NCBI GenBank assembly: GCA_020161245.1
Contig: JAIUOK010000033.1
Coordinates: forward strand, 1 to 54,055
Source of the DNA: Actinomycetota bacterium
GTDB lineage: Bacteria > Actinomycetota > Actinomycetes > S36-B12 > CAIYMF01
Reading direction: 5' to 3'
Length of the DNA stretch: 54,055 nucleotides
Below the pieces are notes generated by a model. The model ran no database searches. It was not told where the DNA came from and was given only the letters and a program-made list of their open reading frames with translations. This document shows positions 8,565-16,878 of this stretch, piece after piece. Made by a program: the position numbers and the translations under genes. Position 1 is the stretch's first letter. Each line of letters starts with the position of its first letter.

Positions 8565-10742
8565 GTGCCCGAGCACCGCCAACTCGATCCCGCGGTCGAC
8601 TGGACCGAGGTCGTCGCCACGGAGTCCGACTGGGACGCCGCCGAGCCTGCGCTGCTCACCGGGATGCTGAGCCAGCTCGTGCTCATCCGTACCTTCGAGG
8701 AGCTCGTCCTCGACCTCGCCGCGCAGGGCCTCATCCACGGGCCGGCCCACTCGAGCATCGGCCAGGAGGGCGGCGCCGTCGGGTCGGCGATCACGCTGCG
8801 CACGACCGACACCGTCAACGGCTCCCACCGCGGCCACCACCAATTCCTCGCCAAGGCGCTGGCCCACCTGCACCCCGCCGGCATCGACCCGACGCAGCCG
8901 TTCCCCGCCGACGTCGAGGCACTGCTGCTCCGCACGCTGCGCGAGATCTGCGGCCTCGACCAGGGCTTCAGCCACGGGCGCGGCGGATCCATGCATCTGC
9001 AGTGGATCGAGGCCGGCGCCATCGGCACCAACGCGATCGTCGGCGGCGGCGTCCCGCTCGCGGCCGGCTCGGCGTGGTCGCACAAGCACGCCGGCACTGA
9101 CGACGTCGCGGTCACCTACTTCGGCGACGGCGCCACCAACATCGGGTCGACGCTCGAGACGATGAACCTGGCCGGCGCGTGGTCGCTGCCGCTGTGCTTC
9201 TTCATCGAGAACAACCTCTACGCGGTCTCCACGCACGTCTCCGAGGCCACCGCGGAGACGCGCCTGTCGGGCCGCGGCCCCGGCTTCGGCATCCGCAGCT
9301 GGAAGGTCGACGGCATGGACCCCCTCGCCGTCCATCTCGCGATGCAGGAGGCGCTCGCGCACATGCGCGGCGGCCACGGCCCGGCCGTGATCGAGGCCGA
9401 CGTCTACCGCTACTTCCACCAGAACGGGCCGTTCCCGGGCAGCGCGTTCCGCTACCGCACCAAGGAGGAGGAGGCCGAGTGGCGCGGCCGCGACCCGATC
9501 GCGCGTACCGCGGCCCACCTCGTCCGGCGCGGGATCCTCACCCAGGAGCAGGCGGACGCCACCACCTCGCGGGCGCAGGAGCTCATGCGCGGCCTCGCCG
9601 ACGTCCTGCTCGAGCAGAACCCCGACGGCAAGCCCGGCGAGCGGCGCATCAAGCCCTCGGAGTGGCCCGACCCCGGCATGGTCGACGTCGGCGTGCGCGG
9701 CGACCTCTCCGAGCTCGACGGCATCGAGTTCACCGACGTCGACGACCACGCCGACCGGCTCCAGGACGTGAAGTTCATCGACGCCGTCGCCGGCGTCATG
9801 GGGCGGCGGATGGAGACCGACCCGCGGGTCGTCGTCCTCGGCGAGGACGTGCACCGGCTCTCCGGCGGCACCAATGGCGCGACCAAGGGCCTCAAGGACG
9901 CCTTCCCGGACCGCGTGCTCGGCACGCCGATCTCGGAGAACGCGTTCACCGGCCTCGGCGGCGGGATGGCGCTCGACGGCCGGTTCCGGCCGGTGGTCGA
10001 GTTCATGTACGCCGACTTCATGTGGGTCGCGGCCGACCAGCTGTTCAACCAGGTGGCCAAGGCGCGCCACATGTTCGGCGGCACCAGCAAGGTGCCGTTC
10101 GTGCTGCGCTCCAAGACCGCGATGGGCACCGGCTACGGCTCGCAGCACTCGATGGATCCTGCCGGCGTGTACGCCACGTCGGCCGGCCTGCGGATCATCG
10201 CGCCGTCCACGCCGTACGACTACGTGGGCCTGATGAACACCGCGCTGGCCCTCGACGACCCCGTCGTCGTGCTCGAGCACGTCGACCTCTACGCCTCCAC
10301 CGGCCCCGGCCTGCCCGACGACTTCGACCACTACCTGCCGGTCGGCAGGGCGCGGGTGCGCCGCAGCGGCAGCCGCATCACCGTCCTCACCTACGGCGTC
10401 ATGACCGGCCACGTGCTTGAGGCCGTCGAGCAGCTCGGCATCGACGCCGAGGTGATCGACCTGCGGTGGCTCGACCGCGCCTCGATCGACTGGGACACCA
10501 TCACCGCGAGCATTCAGAAGACCAACGAGGCCGTGATCGTCGAGCAGGGCGCGCGCGGCACGTCGTACGGCGGCTGGCTCGGCGACGAGGTGGCCCGCAG
10601 GCTCTTCGACTGGCTCGATGCCCCCGTGCACCGCGTCCACGGCGGCGAGGCGTCGCCGACCATCAGCAAGGTCCTCGAGCGCGCGGCCTTCGCGCGCACC
10701 GAGGAGGTCGTCGCCGCCCTGCAGAAGATCGTGGGGGAGTGA
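8565..10742 (+). CDS. Fused 2-oxoacid dehydrogenase E1 (alpha-beta fusion), TPP-dependent
   Basis: The 725-residue enzyme decarboxylates a 2-oxoacid and passes the acyl group to the lipoyl arm of E2. Residues about 30-370 are the E1-alpha part: 'HSSIGQEGGAVG', 'GRGGSMHL', and the TPP motif starting 'YFGDGATNIGS' and ending 'FFIENN' (GDG...NN). Residues about 395-725 are the E1-beta transketolase part ('VVVLGEDV', 'VEFMYADFM', 'VIVEQGARGTSYGG'). Fused E1 proteins of this kind occur in the acetoin/branched-chain group. GTG 8565 follows GGGAG by 8 bases; a long open frame upstream is antisense to the VOC gene and is not used. The E2 gene begins 1 base after the stop. No E3 gene is present nearby. 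Confidence 0.9.
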   Translation: MPEHRQLDPAVDWTEVVATESDWDAAEPALLTGMLSQLVLIRTFEELVLDLAAQGLIHGPAHSSIGQEGGAVGSAITLRTTDTVNGSHRGHHQFLAKALAHLHPAGIDPTQPFPADVEALLLRTLREICGLDQGFSHGRGGSMHLQWIEAGAIGTNAIVGGGVPLAAGSAWSHKHAGTDDVAVTYFGDGATNIGSTLETMNLAGAWSLPLCFFIENNLYAVSTHVSEATAETRLSGRGPGFGIRSWKVDGMDPLAVHLAMQEALAHMRGGHGPAVIEADVYRYFHQNGPFPGSAFRYRTKEEEAEWRGRDPIARTAAHLVRRGILTQEQADATTSRAQELMRGLADVLLEQNPDGKPGERRIKPSEWPDPGMVDVGVRGDLSELDGIEFTDVDDHADRLQDVKFIDAVAGVMGRRMETDPRVVVLGEDVHRLSGGTNGATKGLKDAFPDRVLGTPISENAFTGLGGGMALDGRFRPVVEFMYADFMWVAADQLFNQVAKARHMFGGTSKVPFVLRSKTAMGTGYGSQHSMDPAGVYATSAGLRIIAPSTPYDYVGLMNTALALDDPVVVLEHVDLYASTGPGLPDDFDHYLPVGRARVRRSGSRITVLTYGVMTGHVLEAVEQLGIDAEVIDLRWLDRASIDWDTITASIQKTNEAVIVEQGARGTSYGGWLGDEVARRLFDWLDAPVHRVHGGEASPTISKVLERAAFARTEEVVAALQKIVGE

Positions 10743-10743
10743 C

Positions 10744-12036
10744 ATGCCCGAGCTGATGCGCATGCCCGGCGTCGCGGCCGGCGCCACCGAGGCGATCCTG
10801 GCCGCCTGGAACGTCGAGCCCGGCAAGCCGTTCGCGGCAGGCGATGTCGTCGTCACCGTCGAGACCGACAAGGCCGTGGTCGACGTCGAGGCCGAGGCGG
10901 ACGGCGTGCTGCTGCGCGTCCTCGCCGACGCCGGCGCCACGGTCGAGGTCGGCGGGCCCATCGCGCTGCTCGGCGTCGCCGGCGAGCAGGTCGACGACGT
11001 CGAGCGGGTGCTCGCCGAGCTGGGCGTCGAGGGCGCCGAGCCCGCCGCGGTCGACGAGCAGGTGGCCGCGGCCCCCGAGGAGGCATCCGAGGCTGCTGTC
11101 TCACCGGCTCCGCCAGCGGCTGCCCCCGGTGCTACGGCCCCCGCGCCCGCTGGCGGCGGGCGCGTGTTCGCGAGCCCGCTCGCCCGCAAGGTCGCGCGCG
11201 AGGCCGGCGTCCCTCTCGAGCAGCTCGCCGGTACCGGCCCCGACGGCCGCATCCGGCGCCGCGACGTCGATGCCTACCTCGCCTCCCGGCCCGCAGCGAC
11301 GCCCGCCGCGGCCGCTGCGGCTACAGCCCCCGCACGTGCCGCCGTCGTCGACGACGCCGAGTACTGGGACGAGCCCAACTCCCGCATGCGCACAGCCATC
11401 GCCGCTCGGCTGGCGGAGAGCAAGCAGACCGCGCCGCACTTCTACGTGAAGGGGTCGGCGAAGGTCGACCGGCTGCTGGAGATGCGCCGCGAGATCAACG
11501 AGGGCACGGCCGTGAAGGTCAGCGTCAACGACCTCGTCGTCAAGGCGGTGGCCAAAGCGCACACCCTCGTGCCGGGGCTCAACGTGATCTGGACCGGCGA
11601 CGCCGTGCGCCACTTCGCCCGCGTCGACGTCGCCGTCGCCGTGGCGACGGACAACGGGCTGGTCACCCCCGTGGTCCGCGGCGTCGACCGGCTCTCCGTC
11701 ACCGAGCTGGCTGCGGCGACACAGGACCTCGTGTCGCGGGCCAAGGACAAGCGGCTGCAGCAGAGCGAGCTCGAGGGCGGCACGGTGTCGGTGTCGAACC
11801 TCGGGATGTACGGCACCGAGGAGTTCTCCGCGATCCTCAACCCGCCGCAGTCGTCGATCCTGGCGGTCGGGGCCGCGCGGCTGGAGCCGGTCGTCGTCGA
11901 CGGACGCATCGAGGCAGCGACCGTCCTGCGCGTGACGCTGTCGGTCGACCACCGTCCCGTCGACGGAGCCACCGCCGCCCAGTGGATGCAGGTCTTCACC
12001 GACCTGCTCGAGCACCCGGCTCGGATCCTCGCGTGA
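10744..12036 (+). CDS. Dihydrolipoamide acyltransferase (E2) of a 2-oxoacid dehydrogenase complex
   Basis: The 430-residue protein has the E2 layout. An N-terminal lipoyl domain has the lipoylated Lys43 in 'VETDKAVVDVEA'. An Ala/Pro-rich linker leads to a peripheral subunit-binding domain ('ASPLARKVAREAG', 'GTGPDGRIRRRDVDAYL'), then a second linker and the catalytic domain ending with the active-site 'DHRPVDGA'. It moves the acyl group from the lipoyl arm to CoA. It is directly coupled to the E1 gene (1-base gap). The acyl specificity (acetyl, branched-chain or other) cannot be read from motifs. Confidence 0.92.
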   Translation: MPELMRMPGVAAGATEAILAAWNVEPGKPFAAGDVVVTVETDKAVVDVEAEADGVLLRVLADAGATVEVGGPIALLGVAGEQVDDVERVLAELGVEGAEPAAVDEQVAAAPEEASEAAVSPAPPAAAPGATAPAPAGGGRVFASPLARKVAREAGVPLEQLAGTGPDGRIRRRDVDAYLASRPAATPAAAAAATAPARAAVVDDAEYWDEPNSRMRTAIAARLAESKQTAPHFYVKGSAKVDRLLEMRREINEGTAVKVSVNDLVVKAVAKAHTLVPGLNVIWTGDAVRHFARVDVAVAVATDNGLVTPVVRGVDRLSVTELAAATQDLVSRAKDKRLQQSELEGGTVSVSNLGMYGTEEFSAILNPPQSSILAVGAARLEPVVVDGRIEAATVLRVTLSVDHRPVDGATAAQWMQVFTDLLEHPARILA

Positions 12037-12094
12037 TCGTGCGGCCCTGCGCGAGGAGCGCCATGATCGACCGACCCGGCCTGGAGGAGTGCGC

Positions 12095-13021
12095 ATGACC
12101 GTCGGCACCGTCGGCACCGTCGACCCTGTCGTCCTGCTCGGTGCAGGGAAGATGGGCGCTGCCTTCGTCGACCGCTGGGCCGAGGCAGGTCGGTCGGTCG
12201 TCGTGTGGAACCGCGGCGCCGCCCGGGCGGAGGCGCTCGTGCGCGACGGCGTCGTCGCGGAGACGTCCCTGCTCGAGGCTGTGCGAGGCCGGCGCCTGGT
12301 CGTCTCCAGCGTCACGGACGGCCCCGCGCTCGTCGGCGTGATGCTGGAGGGCGGGGCGCTCGACGCGATGGACGAGGGCGCGCTCCTTGTCGATCTCTCG
12401 ACCGTCGACGTCGCGTCGTCCGAGGCCGTCGCCGCTGCGGCGCAGGAGCGCGGCATCCGCTACGTGCGTGGTGCCGTGAGCGGATCGCCCCTCGTCGTGC
12501 GCGGCGGGTCGGCGTCACTGCTGCTGTCGGGCCCGGCCGAGGCCGTCGAGGCCGCGCGCGCGGTCCTGCTCGAGATCGCCCCCACCCTCTACGTCCTTGG
12601 CGACGCCGAGCAGGCGCGCGTGGTCAAGATCGCGATCAACTCGATGCTCGGCGCCACGATGCAGCTGCTGGCGGAGGCGACCGTGCTCGTCGAAGCCTCC
12701 GGCGTCGAGCGCGACGCCTTCCTCGACGCCCTCGACGGCAGCGTGATGGCCAGCCGCTTCGTCAGCTACAAGGGGTCGGCGCTGCGTGCGCGCGACTACA
12801 CCTCGACGTTCCGCACGGCCGACATGCGCAAGGACATCGCGCTCGCGGTCTCCCTCGGCCACGGCGCCGGCATCCCGCTGCCCGTGGCGTCGACGGTGCT
12901 CGCGCGCACCGAGGCGGCGGTCGAGGCGGGCTATGGGGACGACGACTTCCTCAGCCTGGTCTGCGTGCAGCAGATCGCCTCGGGCCGCGAGGCCGACGTC
13001 GTGCGCGAGCCGACGTCATGA
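12095..13021 (+). CDS. NAD(P)-dependent 3-hydroxyisobutyrate-dehydrogenase-like oxidoreductase
   Basis: The roughly 308-residue enzyme starts with a Rossmann fold ('VVLLGAGKMGAAFVDRWAEAG'). Further family marks are 'LVDLSTVDVASS' (the D/S-T-x-x-P-like substrate loop), 'GAVSGSP' and the catalytic Lys in 'VVKIAINSMLGATMQ'. This is the beta-hydroxyacid dehydrogenase group (3-hydroxyisobutyrate, tartronate semialdehyde, 6-phosphogluconate). ATG 12095 lies 7-8 bases after GGAGGA and is preferred to the GTG at 12089. Its TGA overlaps the ATG of a 20-codon ORF (ATGA), so translation is coupled onward. It presumably handles a hydroxyacid intermediate in the block. Confidence 0.85.
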   Translation: MTVGTVGTVDPVVLLGAGKMGAAFVDRWAEAGRSVVVWNRGAARAEALVRDGVVAETSLLEAVRGRRLVVSSVTDGPALVGVMLEGGALDAMDEGALLVDLSTVDVASSEAVAAAAQERGIRYVRGAVSGSPLVVRGGSASLLLSGPAEAVEAARAVLLEIAPTLYVLGDAEQARVVKIAINSMLGATMQLLAEATVLVEASGVERDAFLDALDGSVMASRFVSYKGSALRARDYTSTFRTADMRKDIALAVSLGHGAGIPLPVASTVLARTEAAVEAGYGDDDFLSLVCVQQIASGREADVVREPTS

Positions 13022-13080
13022 CACCCGACGCACTCCAGCAACCCCAGCACCGCAGCTACGGACGAGAGGCGAGCCAGTGA
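13018..13080 (+). CDS. 20-codon ORF bridging two genes by stop/start overlaps
   Basis: ATG 13018 overlaps the stop of the preceding dehydrogenase (ATGA), and its own TGA 13078-13080 overlaps the GTG start of the M24 gene (GTGA). The predicted peptide is MTPDALQQPQHRSYGREASQ, with no similarity I recognise. Both overlaps are exact 4-base couplings, so ribosomes could move dehydrogenase to peptide to M24 protein without leaving the message. It may act as a coupling device rather than as a functional peptide. Chance cannot be excluded for so short an ORF. Confidence 0.35.
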   Translation: MTPDALQQPQHRSYGREASQ

Positions 13081-14423
13081 GCAAGCTGACGGCGACCTAC
13101 GGCACCAACCAGGTCGACTGGGAGTCGCGCCTGGACATGTCCCGGCTCCGGCAGGACCGGCTCGGCAAGCTCAAAGCCGAGCTCGAGCGCTCCGACCTCG
13201 GCGCGCTGCTGACCTTCGACTTCCACAACATCCGCTACATGACCGCGACCCACATCGGCACGTGGGCGATGGACAAGATGATCCGGTTCGCGCTGCTGCC
13301 GCGCGGCGGCGACCCGGTGCTGTGGGACTTCGGCTCCGCGGCCAAGCACCACATGCTGCAGGCGGAGTGGCTCGACGAGCCGCACGCCGCCGCGGGGCGC
13401 GGCGAGCACTACGGCAACCGAGCCGGCATCTCGACGCTGCGCGGCACGATCGGTCCGGGGGCGCGCCGTGCCGAGGACGTCGCGAAGAAGATCGTCGAGG
13501 TCATGCGCGACTTCGGGCTCGAGGGCCAGCCGGTCGGTGTCGACATCATCGAGCCGGACGTGCTGCTCGCACTGCAGGCGGCCGGCGTCCCCGTCGTCGA
13601 CGGCCAGCAGTGCTTCCTCGCGGCGCGCCGCATCAAGACCGCCGACGAGATCGGCCTGCTCACCCAGGCCGCCTCGATGGTCGACGCCGCCTACGAGAAC
13701 CTCTACGAGTTCCTGCGTCCCGGCGTGCGCGAGAACGAGTGCGTCGGCCTTGTGGCCAAGACCCTCTACGACCTCGGCTCCGAGCACGTGGAGGGCGTCA
13801 ACGCGATCTCGGGCGAGCGCTGCTCCCCGCACCCGCACGTCTACTCGGACCGTCTGATCCGCCCCGGCGACCCGGCCTTCTTCGACATCCTCCACTCGTT
13901 CATGGGCTACCGGACCTGCTACTACCGCACGTTCGCCGTGGGCTCGGCGTCGCGCGCGCAGCGCGACGCCTACACGATCTGCCGCGAGCTCATGGACAAG
14001 GCCATCGCCGCGGTGAAGCCCGGTGTGACCACCGCCGACATCGTGTCGTTGTGGCCGAAGGCCGAGGAGTTCGGCTTCCCGAGCGAGGAGGCCGCGTTCG
14101 CCCTGCAGTACGGCCACGGTGTCGGCCTGTCGATCTGGGAGCGCCCGATCTTCAGCCGCTACACGTCCTTCGACGCTCCCGAGACCCTCGAGGAGGGCAT
14201 GGTCTTCGCCCTCGAGACGTACTGGCCCGCGGCCGACGGCTGGGGTGCGGCGCGCATCGAGGAGGAGGTCGTCGTCACGGCGACCGGCTGCGAGGTCATC
14301 ACCAAGTTCCCGGCCGAGGAGCTGCTCGTCGCGGGTAAGCGCTACTACACGACTGGCGGCTACCTCCCGGCCGAGCGCGACTCGCAGTCGCACCTCAACA
14401 CCGCCGCAGGGCGCGGGGAGTAG
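13077..14423 (+). CDS. M24-family ('pita-bread') hydrolase with a substituted metal ligand
   Basis: The 448-residue protein has a creatinase-like N-terminal domain (about 30-180) and an M24 domain (about 200-430). Canonical M24 ligands are D, D, H, E, E. Here D270 ('FFDILHSF'), H347 ('YGHGVGLS'), E380 ('FALETYW') and E395 ('ARIEEEV') are kept. The second Asp, 11 residues after the first, is Cys281 in 'GYRTCYYRTF' where 'GY-x-S-D-I-T-R-T-F' is usual. Creatinase, in the same fold, works without metal, so this may be a C-N hydrolase rather than a peptidase. GTG 13077 overlaps the stop of the small ORF; GAGAGG lies just upstream. Context suggests removal of an amine or amidine group from the pathway substrate. 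Confidence 0.85.
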   Translation: MSKLTATYGTNQVDWESRLDMSRLRQDRLGKLKAELERSDLGALLTFDFHNIRYMTATHIGTWAMDKMIRFALLPRGGDPVLWDFGSAAKHHMLQAEWLDEPHAAAGRGEHYGNRAGISTLRGTIGPGARRAEDVAKKIVEVMRDFGLEGQPVGVDIIEPDVLLALQAAGVPVVDGQQCFLAARRIKTADEIGLLTQAASMVDAAYENLYEFLRPGVRENECVGLVAKTLYDLGSEHVEGVNAISGERCSPHPHVYSDRLIRPGDPAFFDILHSFMGYRTCYYRTFAVGSASRAQRDAYTICRELMDKAIAAVKPGVTTADIVSLWPKAEEFGFPSEEAAFALQYGHGVGLSIWERPIFSRYTSFDAPETLEEGMVFALETYWPAADGWGAARIEEEVVVTATGCEVITKFPAEELLVAGKRYYTTGGYLPAERDSQSHLNTAAGRGE

Positions 14424-14486
14424 TCCGGCGCTGCTGGTCGGAGCGGGCTCTGCCAGGCTTCGACCAGCACATCGGCGGGAGGTCCC

Positions 14487-15503
14487 ATGCGGTCGCGCGA
14501 GCTCGAGGAGCAGGCCCGCGAGGCGCTGCCGCCCGAGGTGTTCGCCTACTTCGCCGCCGGCTCGGGGGAGCAGCGCACACTGGCCGGGCAGGAGGCCGCG
14601 TGGGACGGTCTGCTGCTGCGCCCGCGCGTGCTGCGCGACGTCTCCACCGTCTCGACGTCGGTCACTGTGCTCGGCACGCCGCTCGCGACGCCGGTGCTCG
14701 TCGCTCCGGCAGCCCTGCACGGCCTTGCGCACCCGGACGGCGAGGTCGCGACCGCTGCCGGCGCCGCCGCCGCCGGGTCTCTGATCGTCCTGTCGATGCG
14801 GGCAAGCAGGCCGCTCGAGCAGATCGCGGCCGCCGCGGGGCCGTGGTGGCAGCAGATGTACGTGCTTGGCGACCGGGGCATCTCCGACGAGGTCGCGCGT
14901 CGGGCCGCCGCCGCGGGCGCGTCGGCGCTGGTGGTCACCGTCGACGTCCCCTTCGTGGCCCGCAAGCCCACCGGCCCCCTGCCGCCCCTGCCGCGCGAGG
15001 CGATCGTCGAGGCGCTCGAGGGCCGCGACCCCGACGACCCCCGGCTGAAGCAGGCTCCCGACCTCGGCGCCGCCGACATCGCCCGCCTCAAGGACCTCAC
15101 GGGACTGCCCGTCGTGGCCAAGGGCGTCCTGCGCGGCGACGAGGCGCTGCGGTGCCTCGACGCCGGCGCCGACGCCGTGATCGTGTCGACCCACGGCGGG
15201 CGCCAGCTCGACGGCGTCGTGCCGTCGGCGCTCGCCCTGCCCGAGGTCGTGGACGCGGTCGGCGACCGTGCCGAGGTCTATGTCGACGGCGGCGTCCGCA
15301 CCGGCACGCACGTGCTGCGGGCTCTGGCCCTCGGTGCGACGGCGGTGCTCACCGCGCGTCCGCTGCTGTGGGCGCTCGCGGTCGGGGGATCCGACGGCGT
15401 CCGCGACCATCTGCTCGAGCTGACGTCCGACACCCGTGACGCGCTCGGGCTCGCCGGCTGCACGTCGCCGGCGGACGCCGGCCGCGACCTCGTCGCACTC
15501 TGA
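14487..15503 (+). CDS. FMN-dependent alpha-hydroxy-acid oxidase/dehydrogenase
   Basis: The 338-residue TIM-barrel flavoprotein oxidises an (S)-2-hydroxyacid to a 2-oxoacid. It shows the N-terminal 'YFAAGSGEQRT' (substrate Tyr), 'QQMYVLGDR', FMN-binding 'LPVVAKGVL', and the active-site block 'VSTHGGRQLDG' with catalytic His236 and Arg239. The usual S-N-H-G-G-R-Q is S-T-H-G-G-R-Q here (Thr235 for Asn). ATG 14487 follows GGGAGG at 8 bases. It is the last gene of the block, 63 bases after the M24 gene. Its 2-oxoacid product would be a natural substrate for the E1/E2 pair upstream. Glycolate-, lactate- and mandelate-type activities are all possible. Confidence 0.88.
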   Translation: MRSRELEEQAREALPPEVFAYFAAGSGEQRTLAGQEAAWDGLLLRPRVLRDVSTVSTSVTVLGTPLATPVLVAPAALHGLAHPDGEVATAAGAAAAGSLIVLSMRASRPLEQIAAAAGPWWQQMYVLGDRGISDEVARRAAAAGASALVVTVDVPFVARKPTGPLPPLPREAIVEALEGRDPDDPRLKQAPDLGAADIARLKDLTGLPVVAKGVLRGDEALRCLDAGADAVIVSTHGGRQLDGVVPSALALPEVVDAVGDRAEVYVDGGVRTGTHVLRALALGATAVLTARPLLWALAVGGSDGVRDHLLELTSDTRDALGLAGCTSPADAGRDLVAL

Positions 15504-15572
15504 CAGGCAGCACCAGCCCTTCCAGCCGTGTCGCTCGACGGCCGTGCGGCGTCCGGATGCGAGCATCGACAG

Positions 15573-16784
15573 GTGACGTCGATGCTCGAGCGGCCGGTGA
15601 CGGGCGGCGCCCCCAAGAAGCCGCGCGAGCGCGCAGACGTCGTCGCGACCCTGCCCGTCGCCGCCATCACTGCGGCGCTGTGGGCTGCTGGCGTCGGCCT
15701 CGTCGTGATCGGCGTCCTCACGTCGGTCGCGTGGGCTGTGTCGAGCCGAGGCGCCGACGGCATCTCCACGCCGCTGCGTGCGTCCGGCACGATCTGGCTG
15801 GCTGCGCACCACGTGCCTGTGGACACCCCGGCCGGTCCGGTGACGCTGCTCCCGCTGCTGCTGCTCGCGCTGCCCGTCGTCCTGCTCGTCCGCGCCGGGC
15901 GCTGGGCCGCCAGGATCACGTCGCTGTCGGGGCGCAACGACGCCGCCCTGGTGGTGGTCGCGGGCACCGCCGTGTACGCGTTCGTGGGCTTCCTCGTCGC
16001 CGAGGTCGCCGGCATCGCCGATGCGACCAGCAGTCCGCAGACCGCGCTGCTGTGCTGCGGCGCCGTCGCCCTGCTCTCGCTGTCCGCGGGCGTGCTCGTC
16101 GGCTCCGGGATGCACCGGTCGCTCATCGCCCGGCTGCCGCTGCTCGTGCGCCGCGGCGCGGTGGCGGCCGCCACCACCGGCGCCGCGCTCGTCGCCGCCG
16201 CGGGCCTGACCCTGCTGGTGGCCCTGGCGCTGCGCTTCCACACCGTGTCCTCGCTCGGCCGGGAAGCCGCACCCGGCGTGCTCGACGCGGCCGCGCTGCT
16301 GCTGGTGTCGCTCGCCTACCTGCCCAACCTGCTGGTGTGGGCGCTCGCCTACGCCGCCGGGCCAGGCTTCGCGATCGGTGGCGGTGCCGTGGTCGACCCG
16401 TTCAGCGTGAGCGGCGGGCTCCTGCCCGGCGTCCCGGTCCTCGGGGCGATCCCGCAGGACCCGCCCCCGGGCGCTCCGCTCCTCCTCCTGCTCCCGGTGC
16501 TCGCCGGGATGGCCGGGGCTGCGGCGCTGCGGCGGCGCGGGCGCCTCGACATCGTCGACGAGGCGGTGGTCCTGCTCGGGTCGTCGGCCGTCGTCGGCGT
16601 CGTCGTCGGCGTCCTGTGCTGGCTGTCGGCCGGGGCGCTGGGCTCGGGCCGGCTCGCCGACGTCGGGCCGGACGGCCTCGTCGTCGGGCTCGCGGTCGCG
16701 GGCCTCACTGTGGCCGGCGGGCTGCTGTGGTCGCTCGGCGCCCACCTCCTGCCGCATCTGCCCCGGCGCGCCTGGCACGCCTGA
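15573..16784 (+). CDS. PerM-like integral membrane protein (DUF6350)
   Basis: The roughly 403-residue, very hydrophobic protein has about nine or ten membrane segments separated by short Arg/Asp-bearing loops, with the motif 'LAYLPNLLVWALAYAAGPGFAIGGG' region (about residues 245-270) typical of DUF6350. In Mycobacterium tuberculosis the member Rv0955 (PerM) lies between sucD and purN-purH, as here, and is linked to cell division and persistence. The start is uncertain: GTG 15573 and ATG 15582 are close to the first hydrophobic stretch, and GTG 15528 is also open. It is followed by purN after 94 bases. Confidence 0.85.
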   Translation: MTSMLERPVTGGAPKKPRERADVVATLPVAAITAALWAAGVGLVVIGVLTSVAWAVSSRGADGISTPLRASGTIWLAAHHVPVDTPAGPVTLLPLLLLALPVVLLVRAGRWAARITSLSGRNDAALVVVAGTAVYAFVGFLVAEVAGIADATSSPQTALLCCGAVALLSLSAGVLVGSGMHRSLIARLPLLVRRGAVAAATTGAALVAAAGLTLLVALALRFHTVSSLGREAAPGVLDAAALLLVSLAYLPNLLVWALAYAAGPGFAIGGGAVVDPFSVSGGLLPGVPVLGAIPQDPPPGAPLLLLLPVLAGMAGAAALRRRGRLDIVDEAVVLLGSSAVVGVVVGVLCWLSAGALGSGRLADVGPDGLVVGLAVAGLTVAGGLLWSLGAHLLPHLPRRAWHA

Positions 16785-16834
16785 CCGGCCCCGACCGGCT
16801 TGACCGGGAGTTCGGGCATCCGGGCCCGCCCCCG

Positions 16835-16840
16835 TAGGAT
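16835..16840 (+). promoter_or_regulatory. Putative -10 element (TAGGAT) for purNH
   Basis: TAGGAT sits 38 bases before the purN GTG in the gap after perM, giving a short leader of about 30 bases. It matches the TAGgnT pattern seen before many genes in this window. Confidence 0.4.
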
Positions 16841-16878
16841 CGAGCCGTCCACCCCCGGCCGATCCCGAGGACCGCTGC

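Noticed and set aside
8409..11252. Minus-strand open frame continuing upstream of the VOC gene for 2.8 kb
   Set aside because: It is antisense to the E1 and E2 genes. The real VOC start is GTG 8408 with AGGAGG. The N-terminal extension has no recognisable domain.
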